From contig CAWGLY010000005.1 in NCBI GenBank assembly GCA_963823505.1, forward strand, positions 1,364,001 to 1,428,000: a stretch of 64,000 bases of DNA, written 5' to 3'. The position numbers and the translations under genes are program-made. Below are positions 1 to 7,255 of the stretch, piece by piece. Under the pieces are notes generated by a model, which did not search any database, had not been told where the DNA came from, and worked only from the letters and a program-made list of their open reading frames with translations. Each line of letters starts with the position of its first letter. Within the stretch, counting starts at the first letter, position 1. The stretch is from DATHZQ01 sp963823505. Lineage in GTDB: Bacteria; Actinomycetota; Acidimicrobiia; Spongiisociales; UBA5794.

Positions 1-442
1 TCACGCCGTAAGGGGCGAACTCGGTGACCATCATGCCGTCGTCCCCGGTGACGACCCTGGGCTCCAGGTCCTCAGGTCCGGGGGTCTTGGTGGTGACGAG
101 GCGGTTCTTGACCACCTTGTCCTCTGCCCTGCCGAGACCCGTCTCCTCCCATGCCATGTACGCCAGTCGCTCGCCCTCCCGCATCATCGCGGCCCGCATT
201 GCCTCGACGATGACCTTGCGGAGCTCCAGACCCGTCGTGCGGTAGTCGACGAAGGCCCGCCGGGCCGCACTCACCGCCTGATCGATGGTCGCATAGATCC
301 CGTCGCCGAACTCGACATCGGACGTGTCGAGGTCGGCGGCAGCCTGCAGCGCGGGCCCCGTCCGAGCGGCAAACTCAGCCGCAGCGACGCGACCCTTGAC
401 TCGATCGATGATGGCCTGGATCTCGCGGTCGTTGAGCGCCAT
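1..442 (-). CDS. BMC-associated CoA-acylating aldehyde dehydrogenase, N-terminal part (PduP/EutE type), cut by window edge
   Basis: Reverse-strand reading from ATG at 442 gives 147 codons and runs off the left edge. The first ~20 residues (MALNDREIQAIIDRVKGRVA) form an amphipathic helix like the encapsulation peptides that target enzymes to microcompartments. Residues ~50-147 resemble the start of PduP/EutE-type enzymes, which oxidize an aldehyde to acyl-CoA with NAD and CoA inside the shell; the last visible residues (VTEFAPYGV) match the stretch just before the cofactor-binding region of that family. The start lies one base past the stop of the EutN-type shell gene, so both belong to the shell operon. 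The catalytic Cys lies outside the window, so substrate and activity cannot be judged. Confidence 0.85.
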   Translation of the reverse strand, partial: MALNDREIQAIIDRVKGRVAAAEFAARTGPALQAAADLDTSDVEFGDGIYATIDQAVSAARRAFVDYRTTGLELRKVIVEAMRAAMMREGERLAYMAWEETGLGRAEDKVVKNRLVTTKTPGPEDLEPRVVTGDDGMMVTEFAPYGV

Positions 443-443
443 G

Positions 444-752
444 TCAGCCGCGCCGCTCCGTATCGCCCTTGTGGTAGCGCAGGTCGCCGCCGACATCCCA
501 CATGTCCACGATGGCCATCACCACGGCGTCGCACGGCCGGTCTCGCGTCATCTCCGTCTGCCGCGCCGAGCTGCCGGATGCGTACATCACGACCTCTCCA
601 ACGCCGGCACCCACTGCGTCAACGGCGACCACGTAGCCTCCGGTGTCCTCGCCCTCGACGTCGATCTGGCGCAGCACGAGGAACGTCATGCCCTCCATGA
701 GGGGTTCTTTGCGGCTTGCGACCAGCGTGCCCGCCACTCTGCCTAGCTGCAT
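444..752 (-). CDS. BMC-P pentameric shell vertex protein (EutN/CcmL family)
   Basis: This 102-residue protein begins MQLGRVAGTLVASRK and contains GYVVAVDAVGAGVGEVVM, the beta-barrel core pattern of EutN/CcmL. Such proteins form pentamers that cap the vertices of microcompartment shells. The open frame continues upstream to 956, but the family fold starts at the ATG at 752, and the upstream part is antisense-like sequence overlapping the BMC-H gene. It sits 25 bases after the BMC-H gene and one base before the aldehyde dehydrogenase. Only one BMC-P gene is visible; SPU-type loci often have several, so others may lie to the left. Confidence 0.9.
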   Translation of the reverse strand: MQLGRVAGTLVASRKEPLMEGMTFLVLRQIDVEGEDTGGYVVAVDAVGAGVGEVVMYASGSSARQTEMTRDRPCDAVVMAIVDMWDVGGDLRYHKGDTERRG

Positions 753-777
753 GCGTGCAGTCCTCTCGGTGGCTGCA

Positions 778-1077
778 TCAGCCCTCTTCGGCGGCTTCCT
801 CCGCACGGCCGAGCGGCAACACCATGTCGATGTTGGCGTGCGGGCGTGCGATGACGTGCGTCGCAACCACTTCGCCGACCTTCTCGGCGCCACGGACACC
901 TGCATCGACTGCGGCCTTGACCGCGGCAACGTCGCCGCGAACGACAGCCGTGACATAGCCTCCGCCGGTCTTCTCCATGCTGACGAGCTCGACTTTGGCT
1001 GCCTTCACCATCGCGTCTGCTGCCTCGACCATTGCCGGAAAGCTCCGGGCCTCGATCATTCCCAATGCTTCAGCCAT
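778..1077 (-). CDS. BMC-H hexameric shell protein
   Basis: The 99-residue product (MAEALGMIEARSFPAMVEAA...) is a single Pfam-BMC-type domain, the hexamer that tiles microcompartment facets. The segment EKTGGGYVTAVVRGDVAAVK holds the pore loop (KTGGG) and the conserved RGDVAAVKAA helix start. A purine-rich ribosome binding site (AAAGGAAAGAAG) lies just upstream of the ATG at 1077, which rules out the longer reading from 1131. The Ala/Glu-rich C-terminal tail after residue ~90 is short. It lies between the BMC-T gene (66-base gap) and the BMC-P gene. It is the only BMC-H in the window. Confidence 0.95.
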   Translation of the reverse strand: MAEALGMIEARSFPAMVEAADAMVKAAKVELVSMEKTGGGYVTAVVRGDVAAVKAAVDAGVRGAEKVGEVVATHVIARPHANIDMVLPLGRAEEAAEEG

Positions 1078-1143
1078 TGAGCTTCTTTCCTTTCGTAGTG
1101 CGTGCTGCGGATTCCGCACCACGTCCCTCACGCCTGAGAACCG

Positions 1144-1776
1144 TCACTTGTTCACCTCGCGCCCGTCCAGCCCTTCGAGGGCAGACACGGCGGCCTGCCA
1201 GCCGACATCGATGTCCCGCTCCTCGCCGCCGAGATACACGCGACCCATCGACCCGTAGCTGCGTACCTCGAGCACGTTGATCTCGGCGGCCTTCTCGGCC
1301 TCGTTGGCGGCGAGCGACGCATATGCCGCCGGCTCGCACTCCAGCACGTACAGCGTCTGACCGGGGATGATCATCTGCCCGTGGCGGGTCCGGTTGATGA
1401 GCTGCGCATGGTGATCGTCCAGGCGCCGGATGATCTGCGACGACAGAATCCTCGGCTTGATCCTGTCGGACTGTTCGTGGCCGATGGCGTCGAGGATGGC
1501 GGCGCCGGCCGCTCGGGTCTCAGCCTGATCAGGCGAGTGGACCTCGAGCACCCCGTAGTAGCGCTCGATGATCTGCAGTCCAGGCTTCACGGACGTGGCT
1601 TTGAGCGCAATGTCGCTCAGCGCGTTGATCTCGATCCCGGGGGCGACCTCGACCCACAACGAGGCATCACCTGCGAGGGGGAGAAAGCCCTGCGCCACCG
1701 TCCCGAGGAAGGCTGCATACTGCGGCTGCAGGCTGTCCAGGAACGCAAACGACCGCAGCTCAATACCTCTCGTCAC
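1144..1776 (-). CDS. BMC-T trimeric (tandem-domain) shell protein
   Basis: The 210-residue length fits two fused BMC domains, which assemble as trimers (pseudohexamers) in the shell. Domain 1 spans ~1-100 (ELRSFAFLDSLQPQYAAFLG; PGIEINALSDIALKATSVKPG). Domain 2 spans ~105-205 and ends with SYGSMGRVYLGGEERDIDVG. Proteins of this class can gate larger pores for cofactors or metabolites; gating cannot be read from this sequence. Its ATG overlaps the last 17 bases of deoC, so the two are probably translationally coupled. I assign it to BMC-T by length and internal duplication, not by a close named match. Confidence 0.85.
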   Translation of the reverse strand: MTRGIELRSFAFLDSLQPQYAAFLGTVAQGFLPLAGDASLWVEVAPGIEINALSDIALKATSVKPGLQIIERYYGVLEVHSPDQAETRAAGAAILDAIGHEQSDRIKPRILSSQIIRRLDDHHAQLINRTRHGQMIIPGQTLYVLECEPAAYASLAANEAEKAAEINVLEVRSYGSMGRVYLGGEERDIDVGWQAAVSALEGLDGREVNK

Positions 1777-2593
1777 CTGAAGCTCCTTCCGAGCCGCTCA
1801 CAATTTGCACGCCTGCTGAGGCCCCGATGCGGGTTGCTCCAGCGGCGATCATGTCCTCGGCCTCCTCGGCGGTGTGTACTCCACCGGACGCCTTCACACC
1901 CATGTGGGGACCGACGGTCTCCCGCATCAGCGCCACGTCATAGACGGTCGCCCCACCGGCGAGAAACCCGGTTGAGGTCTTCACAAAGTCTGCCTTGGCC
2001 TCCTTGGCGAGAGCGCTGGCCACCACCTTCTCCTCGTCGGTCAAGAGCCCGGCTTCGATGATGACCTTGCAGATCGCTCCAGCTTCGTGGGCGGCGTCGA
2101 CCACCTTTGCGATGTCGGTCTTGACGAGGGCGTGATCTCCCGATTTGAGCGCACCGATGTTGATGACCATATCGACCTCGCGGGCACCGTCACGCAGCGC
2201 CCTGCGCGCCTCCATGGCCTTGATCTCCGGAGTCGTCGCACCGAGGGGAAAGCCGATCACGGTGCAAACGGGGACGAAGGAGCCGCGGAGCCGTTGGGCG
2301 GCGCGTTTCACCCAGGTCGGGTTGATGCACACCGAAGCGAAGCCGAACTCCCTGGCCTCGTCGCACAGGTGGTCGATCTGCGCGGCCGTCGCCTCGGCTT
2401 TGAGCAGCGTATGGTCGATGTACTTGGCCAAGTCGAGGGGGACGTCCGCTGCCGGACCGTGGAACGCCACGCGGTCGGCGCCGTTGGCCACCACCGAGCG
2501 AACCTGTTCGGGCGTGTTGCAGATGTCGTAGCCGGAGGCGAGCGCCGACAACACCTCTCTGGTGACGGCCTCGATGAGTTGCTCGCGATTCAT
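1760..2593 (-). CDS. deoC: Deoxyribose-phosphate aldolase with N-terminal encapsulation-type helix
   Basis: DeoC cleaves 2-deoxyribose-5-phosphate to glyceraldehyde-3-phosphate and acetaldehyde through a Schiff base. The barrel is recognizable from YIDHTLLKAEAT, SVCINPTWVK, GFPLGATTPEIKAME, EVDMVINIGALKSGD, VKTSTGF (Schiff-base Lys) and VKASGGVHT (second active-site Lys). The first ~20 residues (MNREQLIEAVTREVLSALAS) are an amphipathic helix before the catalytic core, typical of a microcompartment encapsulation peptide. The ATG at 2593 overlaps the rpiB stop (ATGA), and the 3' end overlaps the BMC-T gene. The 277-residue length is ~20-50 longer than free DeoC because of the leader. Acetaldehyde made inside the shell would feed the neighbouring aldehyde dehydrogenase. 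Confidence 0.95.
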   Translation of the reverse strand: MNREQLIEAVTREVLSALASGYDICNTPEQVRSVVANGADRVAFHGPAADVPLDLAKYIDHTLLKAEATAAQIDHLCDEAREFGFASVCINPTWVKRAAQRLRGSFVPVCTVIGFPLGATTPEIKAMEARRALRDGAREVDMVINIGALKSGDHALVKTDIAKVVDAAHEAGAICKVIIEAGLLTDEEKVVASALAKEAKADFVKTSTGFLAGGATVYDVALMRETVGPHMGVKASGGVHTAEEAEDMIAAGATRIGASAGVQIVSGSEGASGDERY

Positions 2594-3222
2594 GTTGCCC
2601 CGGCGTATTTCTGCTCGATGGCGGTGATCTTCTCGACACGGCGGGCGTGACGTCCCGCACCCCAGCCGACGCTCAACCACTCCTCGACGATCTGCCACGC
2701 TAGACCATCGCCAACGAGCCCTGCACCGAGCGTGAGCACGTTGGCGTGATTGTGCTCTCGGCTGTTGCGAGCCGTCGACAGGTCGTAGCAGAGTGCGGCC
2801 CGCACGCCGGGCACCTTGTTGGCGGCCATCGCAGAGCCGATCCCCGCACCATCGACGACGATTCCGTACGTCGTCTCACCTGCAGCGACTTTCTCCGCAA
2901 CCGCCTGGGCCAGGTCCGGATAGTCCACCGCTTCGTGGGAATCGGTCCCGCAGTCGACCACCGTGTACCCCGCCTCCTTCAGCCTGAAACTGAGCCGCTC
3001 CTTCAGGGCGTACCCGCCGTGGTCGGCGCCGATCGCCACCGAGATCTCCCGTGGATCGGAGCTCTGCGCAGCCGCCGTCGGATCGGGGGATGGAGCGGTC
3101 GCGGGTGGAGGCACATGTGCCGGCGTGTCGTCCAACACCGCATCCACGATCCGAGCCACGAGATCGCGGACCTCTCGCTCGTCCGGGAGGCGGGATGGGG
3201 CACTGTTCGGGGGGATCGAAAT
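2590..3222 (-). CDS. rpiB: RpiB/LacA/LacB-family sugar-phosphate isomerase, BMC-associated, probable ATT start
   Basis: The core (~residues 60-205) has GADHGGYALKERL, AANKVPGVRAALCYD and REHNHANVLTLGAGLVG, typical of RpiB, which interconverts ribose-5- and ribulose-5-phosphate. The usual catalytic Cys of the ICGTG motif is Asp here (VVDGAGIGSAMAANK). A GTG at 3159 is the first standard start, but it has no ribosome binding site and cuts an amphipathic helix (EREVRDLVARIVDAVLDD) in half. An ATT at 3220-3222, six bases after a perfect AGGAGG, gives 210 residues with the whole helix and a Pro/Ala linker, like an encapsulation peptide. I chose it. First gene of the shell operon; ATGA overlap with deoC. 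Confidence 0.85.
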   Translation of the reverse strand: MSIPPNSAPSRLPDEREVRDLVARIVDAVLDDTPAHVPPPATAPSPDPTAAAQSSDPREISVAIGADHGGYALKERLSFRLKEAGYTVVDCGTDSHEAVDYPDLAQAVAEKVAAGETTYGIVVDGAGIGSAMAANKVPGVRAALCYDLSTARNSREHNHANVLTLGAGLVGDGLAWQIVEEWLSVGWGAGRHARRVEKITAIEQKYAGAT

Positions 3223-3228
3223 CGGGGA

Positions 3229-3234
3229 CCTCCT
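3229..3234 (-). promoter_or_regulatory. AGGAGG ribosome binding site deciding the rpiB start
   Basis: A perfect Shine-Dalgarno sequence on the minus strand, six bases before the ATT at 3222-3220. No standard start codon lies within its usual reach in the rpiB frame. Next to it, two CCTAGG palindromes (3232-3237 and 3245-3250, 13 bp apart) could be an operator for the divergent genes; that part is speculative. Confidence 0.6.
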
Positions 3235-3277
3235 AGGTCGTCATCCTAGGAAGCCCGACGGGTCCGCATGCGATTCG

Positions 3278-3283
3278 TACAAT
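3278..3283 (+). promoter_or_regulatory. -10 box (TACAAT) for a leaderless start at 3291
   Basis: TACAAT ends seven bases before the ATG at 3291. The box overlaps the earlier in-frame ATG at 3282, so that ATG would lie upstream of the transcription start. This favours a leaderless mRNA beginning at 3291. Confidence 0.5.
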
Positions 3284-3290
3284 GCACGTC

Positions 3291-4121
3291 ATGCGCGCCA
3301 ACGATCCAGCATTCCAGTGGGAGACCGAAGCCCAACGACCGCAACCAGAGCCCCGCCCCACGACCGGCCGGCCCACCACATCCGAGCCCGACGCGTCGTG
3401 GGTGACGTTGCGTGAAGCACACGAGGCAACCGACATTCCCATCGAGACGTTGCGCAAGTGGGCGCGCAGGGGTGCCGTGCGCAGTGCGCTCGAAGAGACC
3501 GAATACGGCGAACGGCGCATGATCGATCTCGGCGACGTACGCACCCGTGCCCGCCACCTCGGCAGGGAGCTCAAGCCTGCGCCGGCGCGACCTCGCAGGA
3601 ATGATCCGCTCCCGACTCCCGAACCCGCGCCTGCGACCGGCGACGACTCTGCAGGGGCCCTCAACGACGACCAGCACGCGCACGCCGACGTCGAGCATGC
3701 GGCACCCGTGGCGGCACCCGACACTGCGGCCGTCGTTGCGCCCGCCGGCCCCCCGTCGGGAACGATGATCGTGCCCATCGACGCGTGGGACAAGATGCTC
3801 TTGCAGCTCGGCAACCTGCACGAAGCCGGGCAGCAACTCGCCGAAGCACGCGAGCGAGCCGCCAAGGCGGAGACCGAAGCTCGCTTTTTGCGGGAGCGTC
3901 TCGCCGAACTGCGTGCGCAACGAGCAGCGCCGCCCGCAGTGCCCGCCGCAGCAGTGGCGGCCCTCGATACGGTCACCGACACTGCTCCCGACACGCCGCC
4001 GGAATCATCCTCAACCGAGGTGGCCGACGAGCCGGCGACACCGCCTCGGATGGGCGAACCGTGGGCGCGAGTCTTCAGGGCCTACGCTGCAGAGCGTTGG
4101 CGAGAGCGACGGAGGCAGTGA
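3291..4121 (+). CDS. MerR-like helix-turn-helix protein with C-terminal coiled coil
   Basis: The 276-residue product has a winged-HTH-like segment at ~38-95 (TLREAHEATDIPIETLRKWARRG ... ERRMIDLGDV) resembling MerR/excisionase DNA-binding domains. A Pro/Ala-rich linker follows (~105-165), then a charged coiled coil at ~170-215 and a disordered acidic tail. It starts 68 bases from rpiB in the opposite direction, so it may regulate the microcompartment operon, but its C-terminus shows no ligand domain. The -10 box supports the ATG at 3291 over 3282. Its stop is five bases before the next gene. Specific function unknown. Confidence 0.75.
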   Translation: MRANDPAFQWETEAQRPQPEPRPTTGRPTTSEPDASWVTLREAHEATDIPIETLRKWARRGAVRSALEETEYGERRMIDLGDVRTRARHLGRELKPAPARPRRNDPLPTPEPAPATGDDSAGALNDDQHAHADVEHAAPVAAPDTAAVVAPAGPPSGTMIVPIDAWDKMLLQLGNLHEAGQQLAEARERAAKAETEARFLRERLAELRAQRAAPPAVPAAAVAALDTVTDTAPDTPPESSSTEVADEPATPPRMGEPWARVFRAYAAERWRERRRQ

Positions 4122-4125
4122 CTCG

Positions 4126-4488
4126 ATGAAGATCGTATGGCGACTGCTCATCAATGCGGTAGCCCTGTGGATTGCCGCCGAACTCGTGCCCGGGGTGATG
4201 TTCGAAGGCGAGTTCCTCGATCTGTTCCTCGTGGCCGTCATCTTCGGCCTCGTCAATACGTTTGTGCGCCCCATCGCCAAGCTGCTCACTTTTCCGATCA
4301 ACGTGATCACGCTCGGTCTCTTCACCTTCGTGGTCAACGCTTTCACGTTCATGCTCACAGCTGCCGTCGCAGGCTCTCTGTCCATTGACGGAGGCTTCTC
4401 AGAGCAGTTCTTGACTTCGCTGCTGGCGGCCCTGCTCATCTCGATCGTGAGCGTCGTGCTCAGCTGGGTGCTTCCCGACGGCGAGTAG
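4126..4488 (+). CDS. Small membrane protein, DUF360/YvlD 'phage holin family'
   Basis: A 120-residue protein with four predicted membrane segments (~4-22, 30-50, 55-80, 92-116). The motif LVNTFVRPIAKLLTFPINVITLG is characteristic of the YvlD/DUF360 group, which databases label 'phage holin family' although most members are chromosomal envelope proteins of unknown role. GGAGG at 4111-4115 precedes the ATG at 4126, and the start is only five bases after the HTH gene, suggesting cotranscription. The reading frame is open further upstream, but that part overlaps the HTH gene antagonistically and is not protein-like. Confidence 0.85.
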   Translation: MKIVWRLLINAVALWIAAELVPGVMFEGEFLDLFLVAVIFGLVNTFVRPIAKLLTFPINVITLGLFTFVVNAFTFMLTAAVAGSLSIDGGFSEQFLTSLLAALLISIVSVVLSWVLPDGE

Positions 4489-4539
4489 CCCGGAGCCGGC
4501 GGGACCGCGACCGCGGATCCCGCTTGCGCTGCGCACTCC

Positions 4540-4545
4540 TAGCCT
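4540..4545 (+). promoter_or_regulatory. -10 box (TAGCCT) for leaderless start at 4552
   Basis: TAGCCT ends six bases before the ATG at 4552, and there is no ribosome binding site in between. This matches the leaderless pattern seen at several other genes in the window. Confidence 0.4.
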
Positions 4546-4551
4546 TGCCGG

Positions 4552-5445
4552 ATGCAGGTACGCATCTGGACGGCGCTGATCGTCGCTTCTCTCGCATGGG
4601 GAACCACAGGGGTCGCAACCCGCGCCGCACTCGGGACGGGAGTGCCACCGATAGGCATGGCGGCGATCCGCGCCGTGATCAGCGCTGCGATGCTCTATGC
4701 CATCATCCGGCTGAGCGGTGGCCACGTCAGTCGCGACCGGGAACGCTGGCGAACCGGGAGCGTCGCTGCGGTGTTCCAGCTCGCGACACCGTTCGTGCTG
4801 TTCACCGTTGCCTACCAGTACGCGTCGGCGGGCTTCGTCGGCCTGATCGTGGCCCTGATCCCGCTCGGGACCGCCATCGTCGCCAACTTCCTCCTCCCGG
4901 ACGAGCCGTTGCACGGTGCCAAGGTGGTCGGCCTCATGGTGGCGTTCTCGGGAGTGGCGCTGCTGCTCTTGTCCGGCGACAGCGGGCTGGACGAAGGTGG
5001 CCAGCCGCTGTTGGCGTCGTTGCTCTCGATTGGGGCGGTCGCCTCCATCTCGTTTGCGAGCGTATACACCAAGAGTCGCGCCGGGACCTACGACCCCATG
5101 GAGCTCACGTTGATGCAGTTCGCCATCGGCGGGGCGCTGATCGTTCCGGTGATGCTCCTCTTCGAGGGCGTTCCCAACCCGATCTCGACATGGGGTTGGA
5201 CGCTGATTGCCTACCTGACGGTCGTGGGCAGCGTTCTCCCTTTCCTCATCTTCTACTGGCTGCTCCGCCATGTGACGGCGACCAAGGCGTCCCTCGTGGG
5301 CTACATCGTGCCCGTGGTCTCGATCGCCTCGGGCATCGTGCTGCTCGACGAACGACTCCAAGCAGGCATTGCCATCGGCGGCGTCCTGATCTTCGCCGGG
5401 ATCATCTTGACCAACCGGGCCGAACGTCCTGTCGTGTCCGTGTAG
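4552..5445 (+). CDS. EamA/DMT-superfamily transporter
   Basis: The 297-residue protein has about ten hydrophobic segments arranged as two EamA repeats (~8-140 and ~150-290). Motifs include LAWGTTGVATRAAL near the N-terminus and TVVGSVLPFLIFYWLLRHVTATKAS in the second repeat. Members export metabolites or amino acids by drug/metabolite-transporter mechanisms; the substrate cannot be inferred. The gene is monocistronic, probably leaderless, and is followed by a hairpin at 5450-5471 facing a convergent gene. Confidence 0.9.
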   Translation: MQVRIWTALIVASLAWGTTGVATRAALGTGVPPIGMAAIRAVISAAMLYAIIRLSGGHVSRDRERWRTGSVAAVFQLATPFVLFTVAYQYASAGFVGLIVALIPLGTAIVANFLLPDEPLHGAKVVGLMVAFSGVALLLLSGDSGLDEGGQPLLASLLSIGAVASISFASVYTKSRAGTYDPMELTLMQFAIGGALIVPVMLLFEGVPNPISTWGWTLIAYLTVVGSVLPFLIFYWLLRHVTATKASLVGYIVPVVSIASGIVLLDERLQAGIAIGGVLIFAGIILTNRAERPVVSV

Positions 5446-5449
5446 CGGT

Positions 5450-5471
5450 CAGGGGGTGCGAAGCACCCCTG
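5450..5471. terminator. Hairpin terminator between convergent genes
   Basis: CAGGGGGTGC and GCACCCCTG pair around a GAA loop (one bulged G). The hairpin lies five bases after the DMT stop and nine bases before the stop of the convergent membrane-protein gene, so it could act in both directions. There is no T-tract. Confidence 0.55.
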
Positions 5472-5479
5472 TCGGTGGT

Positions 5480-6181
5480 TCATGCCGCAACGGTGTGTCG
5501 TGCCGAGATGGCGGTCCGGTAGCCGGCGTACAACAGTGTGGCGCCGACGAGCAGCGAGATGGCGAGCCCCCCGCCTTCTCCCAGTGCCGTCAGCGAGCCT
5601 CCCAGTGCCGGGGCGAGGGCGCCGGCGATGATCAGCAGGTTGCCAATCGCCAAGCGCCGGTTCGATCGCCGGACCCGAACGGCCGTGACCAGCGAGAACC
5701 CCACGATGACCAACGTACCGACGGAACCGGCGATGATGGCGAACACTCGTGGCCCTGGCAACGTCACTCCGCCTGCGTCGATGCCGAAGGCGAAGAGTTC
5801 GGAGCCTTCTGGGATGCCCGTCACCGGAAGGGCACCGGTGGCGTCTCCGGCGACCGTCGCCGCCGCTCCCAGCACGATGAACACACCAACACCGAGCAAG
5901 AACCGTCGCCCCCATTGTTCACCTGCCACGAGCGCAACCGATCCGGCCGCCAGCAGCGGGATGTTGGCGATGGCGCCGAAGAAGTAGAACGTCCGGAAGA
6001 GCGGCTCCGACCACCCGAACGCGAGACCTGCCGCCAGTGCCCATGTCGCCACGGCATAGAAGCCCATCGCAGTTGCCCACACCCGGGCGTGCAACCGAGG
6101 TCGCCGCAAGGCGCTGCGGCCCAGGTCGATGGCAAAGGCGCTCGCAACGATGCCGGCGAGTACGGCCATGGTGATCTCCAT
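5480..6181 (-). CDS. Polytopic membrane protein of unknown function
   Basis: The 233-residue product has about seven hydrophobic segments spread over its length (e.g. ~4-20, 35-55, 64-87, 94-112, 146-168, 178-200, 205-222) with short basic loops (RSALRRPRLHAR, RVRRSNRRLA). I recognize no family motif. The ATG at 6181 lies 10 bases after the stop of the alpha/beta hydrolase gene, so the two are likely cotranscribed. A downstream ATG (6169) is possible. The reading frame is open upstream to 6643, but that part overlaps the hydrolase gene and has a shadow-type composition. Confidence 0.75.
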   Translation of the reverse strand: MEITMAVLAGIVASAFAIDLGRSALRRPRLHARVWATAMGFYAVATWALAAGLAFGWSEPLFRTFYFFGAIANIPLLAAGSVALVAGEQWGRRFLLGVGVFIVLGAAATVAGDATGALPVTGIPEGSELFAFGIDAGGVTLPGPRVFAIIAGSVGTLVIVGFSLVTAVRVRRSNRRLAIGNLLIIAGALAPALGGSLTALGEGGGLAISLLVGATLLYAGYRTAISARHTVAA

Positions 6182-6191
6182 CGGCGGCAGG

Positions 6192-7166
6192 CTACTTCCG
6201 GCTCCAGGCGCCCCCGGCCGAGGCAGCGACCCGGTCGAAAGAGGCTGCGATGGCAGCGGCGAGCACGTCCAGGTGCCGCCACAGCAAGGTGGCGTGACCG
6301 GCCCGCACCCAGCGGAGCTCCGACCCGGGCCAGTGATCGTGGACAGCCTGGGTGGCCGCAGGGGGCACAAAGCCGTCGCGGCTGGCCCCGACGAGAACTG
6401 CGGTCGACGTCGCCGGGGTCGGCGCGATCCGCAGCACGCTCGGCATCGCCAATGTGACCCGGAGCCGATCTCGTGCGTCGCGGCCCAGCGCATCCCATGC
6501 GATGGCCGCTCGCAGCACTCCGTCGACGAATACTGCATCGGGGGCGTGGGCGGCCGCCAGCGGAGCGAGAGCAAAGGAGCAGTCGAGCGATGCACCGACG
6601 GCGGCGGCGAGGCTGCCGCCCATCGAATAGCCGGCGACGCCACCGAGCTGGCTGTGCTGCACCGCCCACCACGTCAGCGAACGGCCCTCTTCGACGATGC
6701 CCCTCGTCATCACCGCAAAGTCGGACACCGTCCTGATCGGCGTTCCCCGTGCCTTGATTCGGCGACTGCCGTACAACGGCGCTTCCAGGATCAGTGCTCC
6801 GATGCCGTAGTCTGCGAGCCGTTCGGCGAGTTTGCGCCGCGTGAGATATCCCTCGTCGTTCCATGCGGGCAGCAACACGCACCGCCGCTCGGCCGTTGCC
6901 GCTGCGGGCTCCACTGCCATGACGAAAGCGTCCTTGGCGGCAGCAGGAAGATGCGCCGCCGGTGAAGGAAACCGACCGTGACGCACCACCACCGCCCCCT
7001 CGACTCGCGCTCTGCCCCACTCGATGTCCACCGTTGACGGGGGGCCGGCTCGAGTGATGTCCAGCAGGTCCAGCAGGTCACGATCACCCCAGCCATCCCC
7101 GAACACCCTCTGAGCGGGAGGGAGTGCCCTCATCACCGCACCAGCACCAAAGTCGATCGCATGCAC
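6192..7166 (-). CDS. Alpha/beta-hydrolase (ABHD18/DUF2048-like)
   Basis: The protein contains a nucleophile elbow GYSMGG (start-to-Ser ~190), preceded by CVLLPAWNDEGYLTRRKLAERL and ALILEAPLYGSRR, which match the ABHD18/DUF2048 branch of alpha/beta-hydrolases. A late Asp (VGASRDGFVPP) and His (RAGHATLLWRH) could complete the triad. The physiological substrate of this branch is unknown. I start it at GTG 7166 because a TATGTT box (7178-7173, minus strand) ends six bases upstream, giving 324 residues. The frame is open to 7244, and an ATG exists at 7133. Confidence 0.8.
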   Translation of the reverse strand: MHAIDFGAGAVMRALPPAQRVFGDGWGDRDLLDLLDITRAGPPSTVDIEWGRARVEGAVVVRHGRFPSPAAHLPAAAKDAFVMAVEPAAATAERRCVLLPAWNDEGYLTRRKLAERLADYGIGALILEAPLYGSRRIKARGTPIRTVSDFAVMTRGIVEEGRSLTWWAVQHSQLGGVAGYSMGGSLAAAVGASLDCSFALAPLAAAHAPDAVFVDGVLRAAIAWDALGRDARDRLRVTLAMPSVLRIAPTPATSTAVLVGASRDGFVPPAATQAVHDHWPGSELRWVRAGHATLLWRHLDVLAAAIAASFDRVAASAGGAWSRK

Positions 7167-7172
7167 ACCGTG

Positions 7173-7178
7173 AACATA
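7173..7178 (-). promoter_or_regulatory. -10 box (TATGTT) for leaderless GTG at 7166
   Basis: On the minus strand TATGTT ends six bases before the GTG at 7166-7164. There is no convincing Shine-Dalgarno sequence at any of the alternative starts. Confidence 0.4.
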
Positions 7179-7255
7179 GGTGTCCCAGGACTGCAACCCA
7201 TCCGGGGGGCTCCCCGGTCGCCCAGTCCTGGGCACTGCGTACACTTGGTGAGGCG

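Noticed and set aside
753..956. N-terminal extension of the EutN-type protein by 68 codons
   Set aside because: The extension lies antiparallel to nothing useful: it overlaps the BMC-H coding region in another frame and is not part of the EutN fold. ATG 752 fits the family.
4399..5361. 320-codon minus-strand frame over the DMT transporter
   Set aside because: Low-complexity Glu/Arg/His composition typical of GC-rich antisense frames. The EamA protein is convincing.
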